A DNA stretch of 64,000 nucleotides, taken from the NCBI RefSeq assembly GCF_024721155.1, contig NZ_JAHVAP010000019.1, positions 32,319-96,318 on the forward strand, written 5' to 3'. The DNA is from Mucilaginibacter phenanthrenivorans (GTDB taxonomy: Bacteria > Bacteroidota > Bacteroidia > Sphingobacteriales > Sphingobacteriaceae). The notes beneath the pieces were generated by a model that saw only the letters and a program-made list of their open reading frames with translations, did no database searches and had not been told where the DNA came from. Position 1 is the first letter of the stretch; every line of letters starts with the position of its first letter. Position numbers and translations under genes: made by a program. Of this stretch, positions 8,832-16,748 are shown in pieces.

Positions 8832-9527
8832 ATGACCAACCTACGAAAGAATTCCGCAAGGCGGCTGTACAGGTATGTATTGCTGCTGCCTTTTTTTGTA
8901 TTAAGCCTGTGTTTTGTTCATGCTGCAAAGGCCATTGCGCCGGTAGTTAAAACCGCAGTTGCCGATACTACGCCCATGAAAGCCTTTGAGGGCATTTACC
9001 AGCTCAAAAGCAACCAGTATGGCTACGTACAAATTACTGTCGCCAATAAAACGCTGATTGCCAAAGTTATTGATGGTAAAAAGCAATTTGTTTTAACCCG
9101 CAAAAGCGACCTCGCCTTTGAAACCCTCGATGATGATGGTGACGAAACGATCCCAATCACATTCACCAAAAGCGATGCCGGCGAAATTACCGGGGCAGCC
9201 GTGGCCGACAAAGACCAACTTACAAGGGTTAAGGATTATAAACCCGTAAAGGCGCTGCAACTTACCGCCGATCAGCTTAAGGCCTACCAGGGCAAGTATG
9301 AGTTTGACCAAAGAAAAGGCACCTTTTTAACCATAACCGCCACCGCCGATGGCCTGGTGCTCAAAGAGCTTTGGGACAACAAGGAGATAAACTTCATCGC
9401 CGTAGCCGATAACGAGTTTTTCAATAAAGATGCCATGTTTCCGCTAAAATTTACAAAGGACGCAAGCGGCAATGTTACCAAAGTGCTGGCCTTTAACCGG
9501 GATAGCTGGGATAAGGTGAAGGAGTAG
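8832..9527 (+). CDS. exported protein with two tandem DUF3471-like beta domains
   Basis: 231 residues. An N-terminal hydrophobic segment (LLLPFFVLSLCFVHAA) looks like a signal peptide. Two copies of one fold follow. Copy 1 at about residues 51-137 begins FEGIYQLK and ends KDQLTRVK. Copy 2 at about 145-230 begins YQGKYEFD and ends RDSWDKVK. Both share the order G-x-Y, beta strands, F-x-F/PLKFTK and a closing V-x-R/KVK. The pattern resembles the small domain often appended to serine beta-lactamase-like hydrolases (DUF3471-like), but here no hydrolase is attached. Function unknown; a role as a secreted binding or inhibitory module is only a guess. Confidence 0.7.
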   Translation: MTNLRKNSARRLYRYVLLLPFFVLSLCFVHAAKAIAPVVKTAVADTTPMKAFEGIYQLKSNQYGYVQITVANKTLIAKVIDGKKQFVLTRKSDLAFETLDDDGDETIPITFTKSDAGEITGAAVADKDQLTRVKDYKPVKALQLTADQLKAYQGKYEFDQRKGTFLTITATADGLVLKELWDNKEINFIAVADNEFFNKDAMFPLKFTKDASGNVTKVLAFNRDSWDKVKE

Positions 9528-9652
9528 TTGATTAGTTGGGGTTAGTTAATTAGAGGTTAGTTGGGGTTGTGCGGAGTGAATCCCACCAACCTCATATAAT
9601 TCCTGCTGTATCGCTTGTATTGTTGTGTGGAAACGATACAGCGATACAGTAC
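9528..9652. repeat. word repeats: TTAGTTGATTAGAGG then GTATCG/GATACA
   Basis: 9528-9568 holds degenerate TTAGTTAATTAGAGG copies. 9601-9652 holds TGTATCGCTTGTATTG and its near complement CGATACAGCGATACAG. Both vocabularies occur elsewhere in this window. Confidence 0.65.
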
Positions 9653-9659
9653 ACCACCA

Positions 9660-9882
9660 CGTCATTGCGAGGAACGAAGCAAACTCTAAACTATGCAGAT
9701 CAGGGAGCGAAAATATTGTGGCGACCAATCAGGCAGCTGTAAGGTTCCATCAGCAAAAACTATGCAGATCAGGGAGCGAAAATATTGTGGCGACCAATCA
9801 GGCAGCTGTAAGGTTCCATCAGCATAAAGGTTCGTTGATTGTCCTTTGTAGAGGTTGCTTCGTTCCTCGCAATGACGCGCGG
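9660..9882. repeat. dispersed TIR repeat, copy D, with internal 69 bp tandem duplication
   Basis: Ends CGTCATTGCGAGGAACGAAG and CTTCGTTCCTCGCAATGACG. The core segment 9688-9756 is repeated almost identically at 9757-9825 (CTATGCAGATCAGGGAGCG ... GTTCCATCAGCA), making this copy longer than the others. Open frames across it have no gene-like features. Confidence 0.92.
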
Positions 9883-9902
9883 AGTGAACAGGCGGCAAAC
9901 AA

Positions 9903-9955
9903 TTAACCACCATCCCAACCTAATCTCTAATCTCCAATCAACTAATCTCTAGTAA
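9903..9955. repeat. inverse copy of the TTAGTTGATTAGAGG word repeat
   Basis: The words CCTAATCTCTAATC and CAATCAACTAATCTC are the reverse complement of the vocabulary at 7658, 8531 and 9528, and abut the 3' end of the reverse-strand DUF885 gene. Confidence 0.7.
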
Positions 9956-11764
9956 CTACCTCCCAAAATCATAAAACTTCCACTGCGTAGTAAAATCGCG
10001 GGTAAGCGCCTGGTTAATTAGGGTGGCGCGTACCATTTCTATCGGCATGGTGTTTTCTTTGATGATGGCATCGTGGAATTGTTTGTAGGTCATTTTACCG
10101 CCGTCAACCATTTCGCGTTTCAGGCTCATGAGTTGCAGGCCGCCGGTTAGGTAGGCCACCTGGTACAGCGGGCTATAGCCCCCCTGGAACGATCTGCGTA
10201 CTTCGCCTTCGGCGTTGGCGCGTTCATGGCCCACGCGATCTACCAGGAAGTCGATGCATTGCTGGGGTGTCCAGTTGCCGAGGTGATAGTTGAGCGAGAA
10301 GATGATGCGGGCGCAACGGTGCATGCGCCAAAACAACATGCCGATGCGCTGCTCGGGCGTTTGGGCAAAGCCCTGGTCATACAATAACAATTCCCAATAC
10401 AGGCTCCAACCCTCAATCCAGAACGGTGTGTAGAACATATTGCGGTAGCTTTTGTAGCGGCTGTTCATGAAAAATTGCAGGTTGTGACCGGGCAACAGCT
10501 CGTGCTGCACCGTTCCGCGACTAAAATACGGGTTGTTGCCGCGCATGCTCATCAGCTTGTCGGCCTCGTCCATGGTGTTGGTAGGGTAGCTGATGATGAT
10601 CTCGCTGCCACCCAAAAAGAAAGGGTTAACCAGCTGCTGTTGCGGCGTCATCATCGTCATGCCCCATGTTTCTTCGGCAAGAGGCGGTATGGTGATCAGG
10701 TCGTGGCCCTTGATGAAGGTAAGGGCATCGTTATACAGTTTCAGGATGGCTTCGGGTTGCTTGCCTGCCGGTACGTAGCTGTTCTTAACTTTCTCCAAAG
10801 CCTTGTGCCAGTCGTTACCGAAGCCCATTTCGTTGCTGGCCTTCAGCATTTCCTTGTCGCAAAAAGCAAATTCTTTGTTGGCCAGTTTGATCAGTTCTTC
10901 GGGCGAGTAGGGGATCATCTCGGCCTTTAGCTGGCGCACCAGCTCGTCGTGCCCAACGGGTACACCCTTAATGCCGCTGCTGTCGGGCTTTTGGGTGGTG
11001 TTTATCTTGCCCTTGCTGAGCAGCAGGGTTGCATATTTATCAAGCGCGGTATCCAGCTTTTGGTAAGGCTTTGGGATCCACCAGGTAAAGGCAGGATCAT
11101 AGCCATTATAAAAATCGTAGAAGCTTTTAAGGCGGCTCTTCAAACCAAGCACCGCAGCTTTTCCCTTGCGTGCCAGCGGCATATCCAATGATTTTACCGA
11201 TGCAAACGAGGCCTGTGCAGTGTTAACTTCTTTAATAATGTTGTTCAGCTCGAGGGCAACCTCCTGCCCATCCAGCGAGATACCACGACGGCGTTTCTTT
11301 TCCAGCTGGTAGATCTCATCGGCAAAGGGGATGTAGGCGGTTATCTTGTTGTATTCATCGTCATCAAGCTTAATAGCGCCCAGGTCGAACACGATCTGTT
11401 TCTTCAGCAGGGTGTAATCCACCTTGCCATAAATGCTCATGTTGTCGAAGTCGCTTTGCTTCAGCTTTTCCAGGTATTCGTTGCCGATGTCGTTCAGGCG
11501 TTTGCGTTCCTCGGGCGATGTCTGTACCGACTGGTTCTCATAGCCATCGATAGACGTATAGGGCGAATAAAAACTGCGGATGGCATCCATATCCTGCCCA
11601 TACTGGATGATCAGTCCAGACACCTCGCTGGCCTGCTCATACATCGGTGATTTCGCCGGAACGGTTTGTGCCGATGCCAGGCCTATCCACCCAAAAAGAA
11701 TAGAAAATATAAGCGCCGGTTTTATCAAATGTTTGAATTGTTGTTGTAGATTTTTGACGTGCAT
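9956..11764 (-). CDS. DUF885 family exported metallohydrolase-like protein
   Basis: 602 residues from ATG 11764, which starts a signal peptide (LIFSILFGWIGLASAQ). The open frame runs 98 codons further upstream, but that part crosses an intergenic palindrome and is not credible. The family signature is the HELLPGHN motif at residues 421-428 (His421, Glu422, His427), followed by FWIEGWSLYWE, where a Glu may be the third metal ligand. Helical throughout. DUF885 proteins are zincin-like, and some act as peptidases or carboxypeptidase-like hydrolases; the substrate here is unknown. Location is periplasmic by the signal peptide. It is transcribed convergently to the secreted-protein genes before it. 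Confidence 0.88.
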   Translation of the reverse strand: MHVKNLQQQFKHLIKPALIFSILFGWIGLASAQTVPAKSPMYEQASEVSGLIIQYGQDMDAIRSFYSPYTSIDGYENQSVQTSPEERKRLNDIGNEYLEKLKQSDFDNMSIYGKVDYTLLKKQIVFDLGAIKLDDDEYNKITAYIPFADEIYQLEKKRRRGISLDGQEVALELNNIIKEVNTAQASFASVKSLDMPLARKGKAAVLGLKSRLKSFYDFYNGYDPAFTWWIPKPYQKLDTALDKYATLLLSKGKINTTQKPDSSGIKGVPVGHDELVRQLKAEMIPYSPEELIKLANKEFAFCDKEMLKASNEMGFGNDWHKALEKVKNSYVPAGKQPEAILKLYNDALTFIKGHDLITIPPLAEETWGMTMMTPQQQLVNPFFLGGSEIIISYPTNTMDEADKLMSMRGNNPYFSRGTVQHELLPGHNLQFFMNSRYKSYRNMFYTPFWIEGWSLYWELLLYDQGFAQTPEQRIGMLFWRMHRCARIIFSLNYHLGNWTPQQCIDFLVDRVGHERANAEGEVRRSFQGGYSPLYQVAYLTGGLQLMSLKREMVDGGKMTYKQFHDAIIKENTMPIEMVRATLINQALTRDFTTQWKFYDFGR

Positions 11765-11890
11765 AGTCGCAGTGATTTGTTTGCCAGGGTGAAATATAGG
11801 ATAAATTAATGCAGGATAAAAATAGGCGCGCATCATGAAGTTTACTAACGGAAAATTGGCAGGTTGTAGCGGAATATTGGCGGGAGGGGA

Positions 11891-12057
11891 GGTCCATGGT
11901 CCATAGTCCAAGGTGAGGAGGAATTTTAATGGTGGAAAAGAAAGGGCTTGTGCGATTCCCTCCCTTGGGAGGGCTGGGAGGGGTTTCTGCGCCAAGCTTT
12001 TGGGGGTATCATAGTTCAAGAAACCCCACCCTTCTCCGCCCCAAGGCGGGAATCGCA
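11891..12057. repeat. TCCATAGTCC words and a 109 bp imperfect palindrome
   Basis: 11891-11912 holds GGTCCATGGTCCATAGTCC words, also seen at 16192-16223. 11949-12057 is an imperfect inverted repeat: GTGCGATTCCCTCCCTTGG ... GGGGTTTCT against AGAAACCCC ... GGCGGGAATCGCAC. The rest of the 389 bp gap between the divergent DUF885 and chorismate mutase genes shows nothing further. Confidence 0.75.
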
Positions 12058-12153
12058 CTGGCCGCTTCTTTTATGCGACGCTTCGCGTCTTTATATCGAT
12101 ATAAAAGAAAATTCATTTTTTATGCTGATTTTAGCCCTACCAATAAATACACC

Positions 12154-12525
12154 ATGCATACACTTAAAACTCTTTTAATAGCTACCACCATCACCCTCAT
12201 AAGCTATACCGCAACCCATGCCCAGGCAAAACCCATCAACACAAAAGCCGACTTCGATGCCGGTCGTGCTAAGATCGATTCGTTGGATGCCCAAATGATA
12301 AAAACCATTGGCGAACGGGAGCAGATTGTAAGGGAAATAGGTATTTACAAAGCCAAAAACCACATTGCACCTTTGCAGCCCGCCCGGTTTCAACAGGTGG
12401 TTGACAAGGCAAAGGAGGCTGGTAAAAAAGTGGGCCTGTCTGCCGAGTTTATCGAGAAGCTGATGAACGCCATCCACGATGAAAGTTTAAAGCTGGAAGA
12501 GCCTGCGGCAATGCACAATGAATAA
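12154..12525 (+). CDS. exported AroQ-type chorismate mutase
   Basis: Converts chorismate to prephenate, but this copy appears to be periplasmic. ATG 12154 starts a signal peptide (LLIATTITLISYTATHAQA). The remaining ~100 residues match the AroQ helix pattern: RAKIDSLDAQMIKTIGEREQ (helix 1 with the usual ID-x-LD), IGIYKAKNH (conserved Lys), then a PARFQQVV-like helix and an IHDESLKLEE end. The open frame reaches 75 codons further upstream through a palindrome, which I reject. It lies 8 bases upstream of the secreted glycosidase-like gene and is probably co-transcribed with it. Exported chorismate mutases (AroQ-gamma class) are known in some bacteria; the function of this one is unclear. Confidence 0.85.
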   Translation: MHTLKTLLIATTITLISYTATHAQAKPINTKADFDAGRAKIDSLDAQMIKTIGEREQIVREIGIYKAKNHIAPLQPARFQQVVDKAKEAGKKVGLSAEFIEKLMNAIHDESLKLEEPAAMHNE

Positions 12526-12533
12526 CCTGGATT

Positions 12534-14723
12534 ATGAAATTTAAGCAATGTTTTTTGGTGTTTTTTATGCCGATGTGCTTTGCAGCCAACGCACAAACGT
12601 TACCGGTATGGAACGCTGCAGGCCATCCTGGCATTGCGCAGGATTGGCTGGTAAAACCCGTGGCCACCAAAGCCGGTGTTTTTAAAACAGCTGATGGCAG
12701 GGACATTGTTTTATACAACGGCCTGCTGAAGCGGGTGTTCCGGATTACGCCTAATATTGCCTGTACTGATTACACAAATCTTACTACCGGACGTCAATTA
12801 TTGAGGGCAATACGCGAAGAGGCAAGGCTCGTGATAAACGGCAAAAGTTATAACGTTGGCGGGTTGAAAGGTCAAAAGGAAAAGGCTTATTTGCTGCCGG
12901 AGTGGGTGGATAGTTTTACTGCCGATCCGCAGGACTTTGCTTATGTATCCTATGAAGTTAAGCCGATAACGGCGCAGCTTGCCTATAAAAGCACCAACTG
13001 GAGCCCTGGTACAAAGTACGGAACAGGTAAGGCGATCTCGTTTTTGTTTAAGGCAGGTGCACCGGAGCTGGCGGGACTTGAAGTAAGGGTGAACTACGAA
13101 ATTTACGATGGGATGCCTTTGATAGTTAAATCGCTGTCGATAGCAAACAAGGGGGATAAGACGTTCAAGCTGGATAGGGTGGTTAACGAAGTGCTGGGCA
13201 TGGTAGAGGAGGATAGCGCGGTTGATGGCAGCCTTGAATCGATGAAGAAGCCGCAGGGCATTTATTTCGAAACCAATTACGCCTACAACAACGCTATGCG
13301 CTATACCCAAAGCGACCAGACGAGCCACTGGAAAACGGATTCGACTTATACCTCGCAGGTGAATTACAATTTGAAAACGCCGGTACTGTTCGAGAATTAT
13401 GAAGACAAAGCGCCGGGAATTGAATTAGCGCCCGGCGAACAGTTTAACTCGGTACGCACCCATGAACTGCTGATGAACAGCTATGACCGTGAAGCAAGGG
13501 GAATGGCGGTGAGGCGGATGTACAGCGCCGTAGCCCCATGGACGCTGGAGAACCCGATATTTATGCACCTGGTGAGCAAAAACGACGAACAGGTGAAAAC
13601 GGCTATCGACCAATGCGCGGCAACAGGCTACGAGGCATTGATCCTGAGCTTTGGCAGTCATTTAAATGTGGAGGATACCAGCGCTGCAAACGTTAAACGC
13701 TGGAAACAAATGGCGGATTATGCGCACAGCAGGCACATTAAGATCGGCTGCTACAGCCTGTTCAGCTCGCGTTCCATCAACCCCGAGACGGATGTTATCG
13801 ACCCAAAAACAAATAAACCCGGCGGTGCTTTTTTTGGCAATGCACCCTGCTTTGGCAGCAAATGGGGGCTGTGGTACCGCGATAACATCGAGCACTTTTT
13901 TGCAGCAACCAATTTCGATATTTTTGAGAACGACGGGCCGTACCCCGGTGATGTTTGCGCCTCAACAACCCATCCCGGCCACAAGGGATTGGACGATTCG
14001 CAATGGCGGCAAATGGAAATTCAGAAAGGCCTGTACCACTGGCTAAAGCAACGCGGTGTTTACATCAACGCCCCCGACTGGTACTTTTTAGATGGCAGTA
14101 ATAAAATAGCTATAGGCTATCGCGAGGTGAATTTCTCTTTGCCAAGGGCGAATCAAAAGATCCTTAACCGCCAGAATATTTTTGATGGCACCTGGGATAA
14201 AACGCCCTCAATGAGCTGGGGTTTTGTGCCGCTTACCCAATACCAGGGCGGTGGCGCTGCTGCTACCCTTGAGCCGTTGTCTGCGCATTTAAAAGATTAT
14301 GAACAACTGATGATGCAATATTACGGAAGCGGTGTCCAGGCCTGTTACCGTGGGCCAAGGCTATACGATACAAAGGAAACCGAAGCGCTGGTAATAAAAG
14401 TGATCAGCTGGTATAAAAAGTACCGCGCAATTCTGAGTTCGGATATCGTACACCTCCGCCGTGCCGATGGCAGGGATTGGGACGGGATCTTGCACGTAAA
14501 TCCTGCCTTAAAAACCAAAGGAATGATGATGCTGTACAACCCAACCAAGGAAACCATAACCCGTACGGTTAAAATACCATTGTATTATACAGGATTGACA
14601 ACAGTTGCTAATGTGCGGGTAAAAGATGGCGCAATTAAAACCTACAAGCTAAATCGGGATTATACCATCGATTTTACATTTACCATTGCGCCAGAGGATT
14701 ATACGTGGGTGACGGTAGAGTAG
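12534..14723 (+). CDS. large secreted glycoside hydrolase-like protein (GH-D clan / GH36-like)
   Basis: 729 residues with a signal peptide (FLVFFMPMCFAANAQ). The N-terminal half (about 25-330) reads as a beta-sandwich supersandwich domain. The middle (about 345-600) looks like a TIM barrel with alpha-galactosidase-like features: LILSFGSHLN, IKIGCYSLFSSRS, and FDIFENDGPYPGD, where Asp467 sits at the likely nucleophile position. A short beta C-terminal domain follows (ILHVNPALKTKGMMMLYNPT). The fold assignment is by pattern and not by a clear family signature, so galactosidase activity is inferred. It follows the exported chorismate mutase by 8 bases. Confidence 0.7.
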   Translation: MKFKQCFLVFFMPMCFAANAQTLPVWNAAGHPGIAQDWLVKPVATKAGVFKTADGRDIVLYNGLLKRVFRITPNIACTDYTNLTTGRQLLRAIREEARLVINGKSYNVGGLKGQKEKAYLLPEWVDSFTADPQDFAYVSYEVKPITAQLAYKSTNWSPGTKYGTGKAISFLFKAGAPELAGLEVRVNYEIYDGMPLIVKSLSIANKGDKTFKLDRVVNEVLGMVEEDSAVDGSLESMKKPQGIYFETNYAYNNAMRYTQSDQTSHWKTDSTYTSQVNYNLKTPVLFENYEDKAPGIELAPGEQFNSVRTHELLMNSYDREARGMAVRRMYSAVAPWTLENPIFMHLVSKNDEQVKTAIDQCAATGYEALILSFGSHLNVEDTSAANVKRWKQMADYAHSRHIKIGCYSLFSSRSINPETDVIDPKTNKPGGAFFGNAPCFGSKWGLWYRDNIEHFFAATNFDIFENDGPYPGDVCASTTHPGHKGLDDSQWRQMEIQKGLYHWLKQRGVYINAPDWYFLDGSNKIAIGYREVNFSLPRANQKILNRQNIFDGTWDKTPSMSWGFVPLTQYQGGGAAATLEPLSAHLKDYEQLMMQYYGSGVQACYRGPRLYDTKETEALVIKVISWYKKYRAILSSDIVHLRRADGRDWDGILHVNPALKTKGMMMLYNPTKETITRTVKIPLYYTGLTTVANVRVKDGAIKTYKLNRDYTIDFTFTIAPEDYTWVTVE

Positions 14724-14758
14724 GCGTGTATCGCGTGTATCGTCTGTATCGTTGTATT
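14724..14758. repeat. GTGTATCG word repeat
   Basis: Tandem GTGTATCGCGTGTATCGTC words directly after the stop codon, the same vocabulary as at 1705-1752 and 9601-9652. Confidence 0.65.
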
Positions 14759-14799
14759 GGTTCCCTGGGCGATCCAGGACACATTTAATATGCACAACA

Positions 14800-15195
14800 A
14801 TGAAGTTCGAAAATAACTGGCGCAATAAAACACTTGAAGCCCTTGAAAAAAGTAATTGGGGACCTGATACTTTTGGTAGCCACCTGACAAGTACAATACA
14901 TCAACTCAGAAAGAAGGTATTAAACGATTTTACAATTGAAGACCTGCGGATAGCAATTGGCCAGCAAATGGGATTGACCTACCTTATTCCAATTGCACTT
15001 GAAGTTTTAAAAGATGATCTCTTTGCCGAAGGTGATTTTTATGAAGGCGATCTGTTACAAGCTGTTTTGAACATCGACGGGAGATTTTGGAATGATAACA
15101 TGGCGTATCGGCTTGAGATGTGTTCTTTGATAGGGCAGTATGAAGAGGAAATACAGGAAAGAAAGATTGATGCAACAGTTTTTTTAACAAAGTAA
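14800..15195 (+). CDS. CdiI-type contact-dependent inhibition immunity protein (orphan)
   Basis: 131 residues from ATG 14800; the longer open frame from 14752 starts within a word repeat. The sequence follows the CdiI_3-like immunity family closely: KFENNWRNKTLEALEK, then STIHQLRKKVLNDFTIEDLRI, IGQQMGLTYLIPIALE, and GDFYEGDLLQAVLNI. Such proteins neutralise the toxic tip of a neighbour-delivered toxin. No CdiA, polymorphic toxin or T6SS effector gene is adjacent, so this is an orphan immunity gene. It lies 57 bases before a toxin-antitoxin pair, which fits a small defence or acquired island. Cytoplasmic. Confidence 0.85.
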   Translation: MKFENNWRNKTLEALEKSNWGPDTFGSHLTSTIHQLRKKVLNDFTIEDLRIAIGQQMGLTYLIPIALEVLKDDLFAEGDFYEGDLLQAVLNIDGRFWNDNMAYRLEMCSLIGQYEEEIQERKIDATVFLTK

Positions 15196-15252
15196 AAACA
15201 CAAACGGTAGATTAATAATTTAAATAGGTAAATTAGCGTTAAATTCAATACT

Positions 15253-15486
15253 ATGGATTTGCAAGCGGAAAAATTAAGTATTCTACAGGCCATCATGAAC
15301 ATTAATGATGAGGGCCTTATTATGGATGTTAAAGCATTTTTATCCGACAGAAAAACAGATTGGTTTGACGAATTAACGGAAGATCAGCAAAAAGATGTTT
15401 TAGAGGGTTTAGCCGAAGCTGACAGAGGAGAGACTGTTCCCCATTCGGAAGTGGTAAAAATGTACAGCAAATGGGGCCTGAAATAG
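15253..15486 (+). CDS. antitoxin of a RelE/ParE-type pair
   Basis: A 77-residue acidic protein (LQAEKLSILQAIMNINDEGL ... FDELTEDQQKDVLEGLAEAD). This is the Bacteroidota antitoxin style, with an N-terminal helix and a C-terminal segment ending KMYSKWGLK. Its last 16 bases overlap the toxin start, the usual arrangement giving coupled translation. Such antitoxins bind and mask the toxin and often repress the operon. No strong helix-turn-helix is visible, so the DNA-binding role is uncertain. Confidence 0.85.
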   Translation: MDLQAEKLSILQAIMNINDEGLIMDVKAFLSDRKTDWFDELTEDQQKDVLEGLAEADRGETVPHSEVVKMYSKWGLK

Positions 15487-15773
15487 TATGGACAAAGAAA
15501 GCTATTAAGACATTTGATAACAGAATAGCTTATTTGGAAGAACATTGGACAGAAAAGGAAATACGGAATTTTATTGCACGGGTAAGTGAATATTTAACAA
15601 CCTTGCGAACTCAACCGTTAATGTTTCGTAAATCAACAAGGCTAAAACATACCCATATTGGAGTTATTATTAAACAGGTTTCCCTTGTTTACCGCGTTAA
15701 GCCCAAAAGCAATACCATTGAATTAATTGCCTTTATTGACAATAGGCAGAATCCTCAACGTCAAAATTATTAG
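15471..15773 (+). CDS. RelE/ParE-superfamily toxin
   Basis: 100 residues; the ATG at 15471 lies inside the antitoxin end. The sequence follows the superfamily pattern: IVWTKKAIKTFDNRIAYLEE at the start, a central helix, then the strand block VIIKQVSLVYRV and IELIAFIDNRQNP at the end. RelE members cut mRNA at the ribosome and ParE members poison gyrase; sequence alone does not decide. The basic C-terminus and the R of FIDNRQNP are consistent with either. Adjacent to the CdiI-like gene. Confidence 0.88.
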   Translation: MGPEIVWTKKAIKTFDNRIAYLEEHWTEKEIRNFIARVSEYLTTLRTQPLMFRKSTRLKHTHIGVIIKQVSLVYRVKPKSNTIELIAFIDNRQNPQRQNY

Positions 15774-15775
15774 CC

Positions 15776-16105
15776 TTAGCAAACCGCATACAACTGCTCG
15801 GCAGCAAGGTTCTTGCAGGCTGAGAAGCATTCCTTACGGATAACCGCTGGCAGGTCATCCTCGCCCTTAAACTTAAAAACGGCTATTCCGCCCTCAAAAT
15901 GGTATTGGATATGGTATTGAAGCTTGTCGTGAGTAGCAGGTTTATTTTTTGCAGTCCGGCTATCGAACCATGACGAGTACATTCGCTCTATTTCAAGCAG
16001 TTTGCCGTTGAATTTTTCAATAATATTTATACAGGCCTTTGCTTCATCGCCAATATAAAGGATATTGTTAAAGGGGATCCAGTTGGTTAAGGGCGCTCTG
16101 TTCAT
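15776..16105 (-). CDS. hypothetical protein of 109 residues
   Basis: ATG 16105 (MNRAPLTNWIPFNN) gives 109 residues. The longer frame to 16213 is composed of word repeats and is rejected. I do not recognise a family. There is an N-terminal hydrophobic/aromatic part, a helical middle (KACINIIEKFNGKLLEIERM) and a basic, His-rich part (KLQYHIQYHFEGGIAVFKF). No signal or membrane segment. Convergent to the toxin, its stop two bases from the toxin stop. Confidence 0.6.
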   Translation of the reverse strand: MNRAPLTNWIPFNNILYIGDEAKACINIIEKFNGKLLEIERMYSSWFDSRTAKNKPATHDKLQYHIQYHFEGGIAVFKFKGEDDLPAVIRKECFSACKNLAAEQLYAVC

Positions 16106-16191
16106 TATCAATAGTTTATGAGCGCAAGGTAACGAGCTATTATGAAATTGTAATGAAACTGACGTTAAATGACATGAGGAAGAGAATATGA

Positions 16192-16342
16192 GAGTCCATA
16201 GTCGATGGTCCATAGTCCATAGTCAGGAAGTGCAGTTGGTAGTAGCAGTTAGAAGAGAATCAGGAAGTCAAGAGACAAGAGTCAAGAAATCAAGAGCCAG
16301 AAGATTTTTTTCTCTTGGCTCCTGGCTCTTGCGCTCTTGATT
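16192..16342. repeat. word repeats TCCATAGTCC, then AGAGTCAAGAGCC/GGCTCTTGATTCTT hairpin
   Basis: 16192-16223 holds tandem GTCCATAGTC words. 16262-16342 holds AAGAGTCAAGAAATCAAGAGCC and, as its near complement, TCTCTTGGCTCCTGGCTCTTGCGCTCTTGATTC, which could form a hairpin. The second vocabulary reappears inside the hybrid kinase gene end at 17769-17808. Confidence 0.7.
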
Positions 16343-16343
16343 C

Positions 16344-16748
16344 TTATACATTGTCGCCGCTTAACTCGGGGTGATAGTGCAAGCCCGGGGTAAGCCAGTG
16401 TAACAGGATGATCCTGGAATACCTGAAGTTAAAGGGAGAAAGTATTACGCCAACCGACAGGATAACGGTTACATAAACCCATGGGTTGTTGCTGCCGGTT
16501 AATACATGGATGGCTACTGCTAAGGTCACCATTTCGGCAACAAACATGGCGTAGCTAATCAGCATGGCCACATAAAAATATCCGGGTTCGCGTTCATATA
16601 CCATGCCGCAATGCGGGCAGGTTTTATTCATTACCTGCGATTTAAAGCTGTACATAGGGGTTGCAAACATATCGCCACGGCGACAGCGGGGGCATTTTCC
16701 GTGTATAACAGCCGGCCACATAGGCAGGCCCTTTTCCTGGTTTGTCAT
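16344..16748 (-). CDS. DUF983 family membrane protein
   Basis: 134 residues with two zinc-ribbon-like Cys pairs at the N-terminus (CPRCRRG and CPHCG) and two or three hydrophobic segments (AMLISYAMFVAEMVTLAVAI, YVTVILSVGVILS). These match the DUF983 pattern. Function unknown. Its ATG overlaps the stop of the AraC regulator gene by four bases (ATGA), so the two are probably translated from one message with the regulator first. Confidence 0.88.
   Translation of the reverse strand: MTNQEKGLPMWPAVIHGKCPRCRRGDMFATPMYSFKSQVMNKTCPHCGMVYEREPGYFYVAMLISYAMFVAEMVTLAVAIHVLTGSNNPWVYVTVILSVGVILSPFNFRYSRIILLHWLTPGLHYHPELSGDNV

Noticed and set aside
9625..9913. Frames of 75-93 codons across copy D
   Set aside because: They consist of the tandem-duplicated repeat, with two identical peptide halves and no gene features.
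11764..12058. 98-codon N-terminal extension of the DUF885 gene
   Set aside because: The extension reads through a palindrome; the signal peptide begins at ATG 11764.
11929..12153. 75-codon N-terminal extension of the chorismate mutase
   Set aside because: Also crosses the palindrome; the signal peptide defines the start at 12154.
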